From: Planctomycetota bacterium
GTDB lineage: Bacteria; Planctomycetota; Planctomycetia; Pirellulales; Pirellulaceae
Direction: 5' to 3'
Assembly: GCA_026692885.1 (NCBI GenBank)
Contig: JAPLNJ010000411.1
Span: 1-20,804 of the forward strand
DNA length: 20,804 bases
The position numbers and the translations under genes are program-made. The notes under the pieces were generated by a model, which was not told where the DNA came from, did no database searches, and worked only from the letters and a program-made list of their open reading frames with translations. Below are positions 16,488 through 20,804 of this stretch, one piece after another (the stretch's first letter is position 1; the number at the start of each line of letters is the position of its first letter).

Positions 16488-16551
16488 CGCGCCTCGGAGG
16501 TTTGCGGCGAGGACTCCAACCAGGCGCCCTTGAACGAAAGGAACAGCTGCG

Positions 16552-17868
16552 ATGACGAACGAGAATCGATCCGACGTGACGGGGAGCAAGACGCGAAGAG
16601 ATTTCCTAAAGACCTCGGCGGCCGGGACCGCGACTTGGGCCGGACTGTCGCTCGCCCGGAGTGCGCACGCCGCGGGTAAGGAAGAGGTCAAGATTGGCAT
16701 GATCGGCTGCGGAGGCCGCTGCTCGGGCGCGGCCGCGGAGAGTCTGAAAGCTGGCCCGTTCGTCAAGCTGGTCGCCATGGCGGACGTGTTCCAAGACCGG
16801 GTGCAGGGTAAACGCGATTGGTTCCAGAAGAATTTTCCCCAGCAGGTGGCGGTCGACGACAACCACGTCTTCTGGGACTTCGACGGCCACAAGAAAGTCA
16901 TTGAGGCCTCGGATGTGGTGCTGATCGCCTGCGCCTCGAAGTTCCACCCGATGTACGCCGAAGCCGCGATCAAAGCCGGCAAGCATGTGTTCGTCGAGAA
17001 GCCGCACGCCATCGATCCCGTCGGCTGCCGCCGCATGCAGGCCGTCTGCGATTTGGCCAAGCAGAAGAACCTGAGCATCGTCTCCGGTCTCCAGAGCCGT
17101 TTCCACAACGGCTACAAAGCCTGCGTGGAAAAGATCCACGCCGGCGCGATCGGCGACATCGTCTCCATGCAGGCCATGTTCCTCCGCGGTCCGTACCAAG
17201 TCGTGGGCCGCAACCCCAAGTACACCGAGTTGCAGTACCAGCTGAGCAACTGGTACCACTTCTGCTGGCTGTCGGGCGATGATGTGCCCCAGTCGCTGGT
17301 GCATAACATGGATCGGGTCGCGTGGATTATGAAAGAGCAGATGCCCAAGTGGTGCTTCGGGCTGGCGGGCCGGTCGACGTCGTTCGGCGAGGTGTATGGC
17401 GACATGTTTGACCACCACACCGTGGTCTACGAGTACGCCAGCGGCACGCGGGTCTATGCGCTGTGCCAGACCCGCAACGGCACCTACGGCAACAGTTCGG
17501 ACATCGTCATGGGTACCAAGGGGACCTGCTACCTGGATAACTGCCGCATCGAGGGCGAGAACAAGTGGAAGTTCGAGGGGCCACACAACAATCCGTACGA
17601 TGCCGAGCAGAAGGCTCTGATCGAGGCGGTGGTCGCCGGCAAGCCGATCAACAGCGGCTACCACATGGCCAACAGCACGATGTCCACCGTGATGGGTCAG
17701 ATCGCCTGCTACACGGGCAAGCCGGTGACTTGGGAGGAGACGGTCAAGTCGAATCAGCAGTATGCTCCGGCGCCGGACGAAACCAACTTCGACACGCCGG
17801 CGCCCACCAAGCCCGACACCACCGGCAATTACCCGCTGCCGATTCCCGGCGTGACGAAGCTGGCGTGA
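16552..17868 (+). CDS. Tat-exported Gfo/Idh/MocA family oxidoreductase
   Basis: The 438-residue product starts with a twin-arginine signal (KTRRDFLKTSAAG, R15-R16, cleavage likely after AHA at about 40), so it is exported folded with its cofactor. The mature part opens with VKIGMIGCGGRCSGAAAESL, a Rossmann NAD(P)-binding strand and loop, and has EKP at 149-151 in GKHVFVEKPHAID, the conserved catalytic lysine region of Gfo/Idh/MocA enzymes. The C-terminal half is the usual beta-sheet domain (SNWYHFCWLSGDDVPQSLVH, HNMDRVAWIM). Such proteins oxidise or reduce sugars or cyclitols, and planctomycetes carry many exported paralogues. AAAGGAA about ten bases upstream supports the start. It probably forms a transcription unit with the preceding MtaA-like gene. 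The substrate cannot be told from sequence. Confidence 0.92.
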   Translation: MTNENRSDVTGSKTRRDFLKTSAAGTATWAGLSLARSAHAAGKEEVKIGMIGCGGRCSGAAAESLKAGPFVKLVAMADVFQDRVQGKRDWFQKNFPQQVAVDDNHVFWDFDGHKKVIEASDVVLIACASKFHPMYAEAAIKAGKHVFVEKPHAIDPVGCRRMQAVCDLAKQKNLSIVSGLQSRFHNGYKACVEKIHAGAIGDIVSMQAMFLRGPYQVVGRNPKYTELQYQLSNWYHFCWLSGDDVPQSLVHNMDRVAWIMKEQMPKWCFGLAGRSTSFGEVYGDMFDHHTVVYEYASGTRVYALCQTRNGTYGNSSDIVMGTKGTCYLDNCRIEGENKWKFEGPHNNPYDAEQKALIEAVVAGKPINSGYHMANSTMSTVMGQIACYTGKPVTWEETVKSNQQYAPAPDETNFDTPAPTKPDTTGNYPLPIPGVTKLA

Positions 17869-17890
17869 GTCGGAGCGACGTAGACGAAGC

Positions 17891-17911
17891 CCTCGCCCCG
17901 GTACTCCGGGG
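17891..17911 (+). repeat. Short copy of the CCCCGGTACTCCGGGG hairpin repeat
   Basis: The core CCCCGGTACTCCGGGG is a 6-bp stem with a TACT loop, identical to the core at 17931-17974 about 40 bases away. This copy stops after the hairpin and lacks the G-tract tail. It begins 22 bases after the Gfo/Idh/MocA stop codon. Confidence 0.7.
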
Positions 17912-17930
17912 ATGCTTCCGACCAAGCTCT

Positions 17931-17974
17931 CCCCTCGCCCCGGTACTCCGGGGATAGGGGTTGGGGGTGAGGGG
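17931..17974 (+). repeat. Hairpin plus G-tract repeat with complete G-quadruplex motif
   Basis: After CCCCTCGCCCCGGTACTCCG comes a run of four G-tracts, GGGG at 17950-17953 and 17957-17960, GGGGG at 17963-17967 and GGGG at 17971-17974, with loops of 3, 2 and 3 bases. This satisfies the usual four-tract G-quadruplex pattern on the transcribed (+) sense strand. It lies 60-105 bases beyond the upstream stop codon, so it would be in the 3' end of that transcript. Confidence 0.65.
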
Positions 17975-18014
17975 CCCGCGATGCGCTCTTGCGGTTGTTC
18001 CAGTCCTTGATGCT

Positions 18015-18125
18015 TCTCGTTCCCACGCTCTGCGTGGGAACGCAAGCCACGGACGCTCTGCGTCCTGGGCAGACGACGCGGAGCGTCAAAACACTTGCGT
18101 TCCCACGCGGAGCGTGGGAACGAGA
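18015..18125. repeat. Mirrored four-hairpin MITE-like repeat
   Basis: The 32 bases at 18015-18046 and the reverse complement of 18094-18125 agree at all positions but one. Each arm is itself an 11-bp hairpin (CGTTCCCACGC/GCGTGGGAACG at 18018-18042, loop TCT, and at 18098-18122, loop GGA). Inside are two smaller mirrored hairpins, GGACGC/GCGTCC (18051-18065, loop TCT) and GACGC/GCGTC (18075-18087, loop GGA). Nothing in it codes for protein. It lies about 150 bases after the Gfo/Idh/MocA stop and about 195 bases before the next start. Confidence 0.75.
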
Positions 18126-18319
18126 GAATTGCAGCGGTCTGGAAAGACCGTTAGAATCGTGGGCGCGTGGAGGCTGCCAATGCGGCTCGGCAGACGCCTC
18201 GCCCTCCCAGCCAAACCACGCGCTCGCTCCGACAGCATACCCGTGCTCACCTTCCCGCGGTCCCGTTACGAAGCTGGCCCTCGCCGTGGGCCGGCGCTTA
18301 CCTACAGGGAGTCCTACCC
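18126..18319. other. Leader region of the haem protein gene
   Basis: These 194 bases between the mirrored repeat and the next start show no gene and no clear promoter. Near the end, AGGGAG at 18306-18311 lies eight bases before the ATG at 18320 and acts as the ribosome binding site. An open frame runs through from 18167, but the signal peptide starts at 18320. Confidence 0.5.
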
Positions 18320-20749
18320 ATGCAAGTCGCGGCCCGTAGACTCTGCGGTCTGACTTGGCTTCTGCTCATCGCGACAAGTCTTCTGAGCGTCCCGCCAGCG
18401 GTCTGGGCGGATGCCGGCCAGCCAGCCGCTTATCGGCCGGGACCGCTGCTGACGACGATGCTGAACAGCGACCTGCAGGGCGTTGATGAGATCGTGTTTG
18501 CCGTGCGCGTGCCCGGCCGAGACCACTGGTACGTCAGCTTCGGCTACTACAGTTGCGACTACGGTCCGGCCAAAGACCAGGGCTTCGGTCTGTATCCCGA
18601 TGGCGAATCCCTGCGCGGGTATGGCGACGGCGGGCGGCTGTGCCGCCTGAATCTGCGCACCGGCGAACTGAAAGTGTTGCTGGACGATGCGCTGGGCGGC
18701 GTGCGCGATCCGCAACTGCACTACGACGGTCAGAAGATTCTGTTTTCGTACCGGCCCGGCAATACGGCGGCCTATCACCTGTACGAAATCAATCTTGACG
18801 GCAGCGGCCTCACGCAGCTGACCAGTGGGCCGGACGACGATATCGAACCCACCTACGTGCCGGATGGCGGAATCGTATTTGGCTCCAGCCGCTGCCGCCG
18901 GTTCGTCAACTGCTGGTACAGCCGCGTGGCGACCCTGTATCGCTGCGAAGCCGACGGCTCGAACATCCGGATGCTCTCCAGCAACAACGATCACGACAAC
19001 ACGCCTTGGACCTTGCCCGATGGCCGGATCCTGTACATGCGTTGGGAATATGTCGACCGCTCGCAGGTCCACTTCCATCACCTGTGGACGGTGAATCCCG
19101 ACGGTACGGGCCAGATGACCTACTTCGGGAACAGCTTCGGCGGGATCGCCATGCTGGACGCCAAGCCGATTCCGGGCACGAACAAAGTGGTCGCCTCGTT
19201 CTCGCCCGGGCACGGCATGCCGGAGCACACCGGCCACGTCGCGATTGTCGACCCGCTCACGGGTCCGGACAATCTGGGCGCCTCGCGTCAAATCAGCCGC
19301 GGGCACGCCATCTACCGCGATCCCTACGCCTTGTCCGAGAACTGCTTCCTGGTCGCCAGCCGCGAAGGTCTGCACATCATGGACGGGCAGGGCAACGTGG
19401 AACTGATCTACAAACTGCCCAAGTCCGAGGGGCATCTGCAGTGTCACGAGCCGCGACCGTTGCAGGCCCGGCCGCGCGAACGGACGGTCTCGTCGCGTGT
19501 TGACGAGACACGGGAGACGGCCCAGCTGGTGCTGGCCGACGTCTATCACGGCCGCAACATGGACGGCGTGAAGCGGGGCGAGATCAAGCAGCTGCTGGTG
19601 TTGGAGCAGTTGCCCATGCCGGTGCACTTCAATGGCGGCATGGAGTCGATCAGCAGCGGCGGCAGCTTCACGCTGGCCCGCATCCTGGGCACGGTGCCGG
19701 TCGAAGAGGATGGCTCGGCCAACTTCGAGGTCCCGGCCCTCCGGTCGGTGTTCTTCGTCGCGTTGGACAAATACGACTTGTCGGTGAAACGCATGCAAAG
19801 CTTCTACACCGCCCAACCGGGCGAGGTCTCGGGCTGCGTCGGCTGTCATGAGCAGCGGACGCAGACGCTCCCGCACGCGCGGCTGAAGAACCTGGCGGCC
19901 AACCGCCGGCGCCCGGCGAAAATCGAACCGATCGCGGACATCCCCGGCCCCTTCGATTATCCACGCGATATCCAACCGATTCTCGACCGGCATTGCGTCG
20001 CCTGCCACAGTCCGGACCGCTACGACGGCCACGTGGATTTGACCGGCGATCACCTCATGCATTTCTCGATGAGTTACCGGACGATCACCGACCTGCAGCT
20101 GGTGGCAGACGGGCGGAACCAGCCGTTCGGCGACCGGGCACCGCGGACGATCGGCAGTTCCGCCAGCCGGCTGATGAAGTTAATCGACGGCAGCCACTAC
20201 GACGCGAAACTTTCCGACCACGAACGCCAGTTGATCCGGCTGTGGATCGACAGCAGCGCCACGTACGCCGGCACGTACGCCAGTCTGGGCTGCGGCATGT
20301 ACACGGTACCGCTGCCTCGCGAGACCTTGCAAGGACGCTGCCTCAAGTGCCACAAAGGTCCGGACAAAGAACGTCCGCTTGCGGTCAAAGGGCATTCGCT
20401 GGAGTCGCTGTGCAATCTGGATCGGCCGCCCAAATCACTGCTGTTGCGCGCGCCGTTGGCCAAGAGCGCTGGCGGGCTGGAGCTGTGCGGCCCGGCCGTC
20501 TTCCAGGACACGCAGGATCCGGACTATCAGAAGCTCTTGGCTGCCGTACAGGTCGGCGCCCGGCAGTTGGCCGAGGGCAAGCGGTTCGACATGCCCGGTT
20601 TCCAGCCCAACCGCTTCTACCTCCGCGAGATGCGGCGTTGGGGTTTCCTGCCGATTGGCCTGCAGCCCCAGAATCCGATCGATTACTACGCGATCGACCA
20701 GGCCTACTGGAAATCGTTCTGGTGGCAGCCGGGTGCAGCACAGGACTGA
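18320..20749 (+). CDS. Secreted hydrazine-synthase-alpha-like multihaem c-type cytochrome with beta-propeller
   Basis: The 809-residue product has a signal peptide (GLTWLLLIATSLLSVPPAVW, cleavage after VWA at about 31). A TolB/PD40-type beta-propeller follows at about 90-380, with LYEINLDGSGLTQLTSGPDD, EPTYVPDGGIVFGSSRC and LWTVNPDGTGQMTYFGN. The middle part (RILGTVPVEEDGSANFEVPA, LRSVFFVALDKYDLSVKRMQ, then QPGEVSGCVGCHEQRT) matches the pattern of the hydrazine synthase alpha-subunit middle domain family. Three c-type haem sites are visible: CVGCH 506-510, CVACH 559-563 (in DIQPILDRHCVACHSPD) and CLKCH 674-678. Known hydrazine synthase alpha has a propeller and two c-type haems, so the extra motif is a difference. 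The protein should be periplasmic and redox-active. No beta or gamma partner subunits or other anammox genes are in the window, so hydrazine synthesis is not implied. The start is supported by AGGGAG and the signal peptide. Confidence 0.85.
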   Translation: MQVAARRLCGLTWLLLIATSLLSVPPAVWADAGQPAAYRPGPLLTTMLNSDLQGVDEIVFAVRVPGRDHWYVSFGYYSCDYGPAKDQGFGLYPDGESLRGYGDGGRLCRLNLRTGELKVLLDDALGGVRDPQLHYDGQKILFSYRPGNTAAYHLYEINLDGSGLTQLTSGPDDDIEPTYVPDGGIVFGSSRCRRFVNCWYSRVATLYRCEADGSNIRMLSSNNDHDNTPWTLPDGRILYMRWEYVDRSQVHFHHLWTVNPDGTGQMTYFGNSFGGIAMLDAKPIPGTNKVVASFSPGHGMPEHTGHVAIVDPLTGPDNLGASRQISRGHAIYRDPYALSENCFLVASREGLHIMDGQGNVELIYKLPKSEGHLQCHEPRPLQARPRERTVSSRVDETRETAQLVLADVYHGRNMDGVKRGEIKQLLVLEQLPMPVHFNGGMESISSGGSFTLARILGTVPVEEDGSANFEVPALRSVFFVALDKYDLSVKRMQSFYTAQPGEVSGCVGCHEQRTQTLPHARLKNLAANRRRPAKIEPIADIPGPFDYPRDIQPILDRHCVACHSPDRYDGHVDLTGDHLMHFSMSYRTITDLQLVADGRNQPFGDRAPRTIGSSASRLMKLIDGSHYDAKLSDHERQLIRLWIDSSATYAGTYASLGCGMYTVPLPRETLQGRCLKCHKGPDKERPLAVKGHSLESLCNLDRPPKSLLLRAPLAKSAGGLELCGPAVFQDTQDPDYQKLLAAVQVGARQLAEGKRFDMPGFQPNRFYLREMRRWGFLPIGLQPQNPIDYYAIDQAYWKSFWWQPGAAQD

Positions 20750-20766
20750 CCGGTAGCCTGACCTGC

Positions 20767-20804
20767 TCCCCTCGCCCCGGTACTCCGGGGAGAGGGGTCG
20801 GGGG
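20767..20804 (+). repeat. Hairpin plus G-tract repeat, cut by the window end
   Basis: CCCCTCGCCCCGGTACTCCG followed by GGGG, GGGG and GGGGG tracts repeats the 17931-17974 layout. It starts 18 bases after the stop codon of the haem protein gene. The last tract runs to the window edge, so a fourth may follow. Confidence 0.65.

Noticed and set aside
15402..17108. Minus-strand open frame of 568 codons across the methyltransferase and oxidoreductase genes
   Set aside because: It spans two well-supported plus-strand genes and the gap between them, which no single real gene would be expected to do.
16606..18045. Minus-strand open frame of 479 codons starting in repeats
   Set aside because: Its first part translates the palindromic repeats and the rest is antisense to the Gfo/Idh/MocA gene.
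17889..18125. CRISPR-like array of short repeats after the oxidoreductase gene
   Set aside because: The repeats are palindromes of different lengths with mirrored orientation and irregular spacing, not direct repeats with uniform unique spacers, and no cas genes are present.
18314..20062. Minus-strand open frame of 582 codons opposite the haem protein
   Set aside because: The plus strand carries a signal peptide, propeller blades and CxxCH motifs; the antisense frame shows none.

Overview
The window looks like a GC-rich planctomycete chromosome segment, most likely from the Pirellulales or a relative. This is an inference from several signals. The EF-G is of the mitochondrial/spirochaete-planctomycete type. 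There is a Tat-exported Gfo/Idh/MocA oxidoreductase, secreted glycoside hydrolases, and a protein resembling the alpha subunit of hydrazine synthase with three CxxCH haem motifs. Many small palindromic repeats fill the gaps between genes. No rRNA, tRNA, CRISPR array, transposase or phage gene was seen.

Layout. 72-638 (-) is a Uma2-family endonuclease. 921-4288 (-) is one large secreted propeller/carbohydrate-binding protein gene broken by a one-base frameshift near 2578 and an in-frame TAG at 1596-1598. 4689-5675 (+) is an M50 membrane metalloprotease with a zinc-ribbon tail. 5803-8223 (+) is a GH78-like alpha-L-rhamnosidase. 8224-8742 is a repeat-filled gap, followed by an orphan C-terminal coding remnant (8743-8988, +) that overlaps tail-to-tail with a SHOCT-type membrane protein gene (8880-9626, -). 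9982-12678 (+) is a GH38-like alpha-mannosidase placed directly after a repeat element. 13023-15110 (+) is EF-G. 15456-16487 (+) is an MtaA/CmuA-type member of the uroporphyrinogen decarboxylase superfamily and 16552-17868 (+) is a Tat-exported Gfo/Idh/MocA oxidoreductase; these two are 64 bases apart and probably co-transcribed. 18320-20749 (+) is the hydrazine-synthase-alpha-like cytochrome.

The genes mostly point to export and breakdown of complex carbohydrate (rhamnosidase, mannosidase, Gfo/Idh/MocA, the broken sugar-binding protein). They read as a loose collection of singletons rather than one tight operon: every neighbouring pair except the MtaA-like/Gfo pair is separated by more than 100 bases, usually with repeats in between, or is convergent.

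The most distinctive non-coding signal is a set of nested palindromic repeats. They include a 105-base element with perfect 24-base terminal inverted repeats (15299-15403), a mirrored four-hairpin array (18015-18125), and a hairpin plus G-tract repeat found three times after 3' ends and once elsewhere. Related copies keep their hairpins while the stem sequence changes on both arms. The gene most worth a second look is the hydrazine-synthase-alpha-like cytochrome, followed by the MtaA-like methyltransferase with its complete zinc signature.
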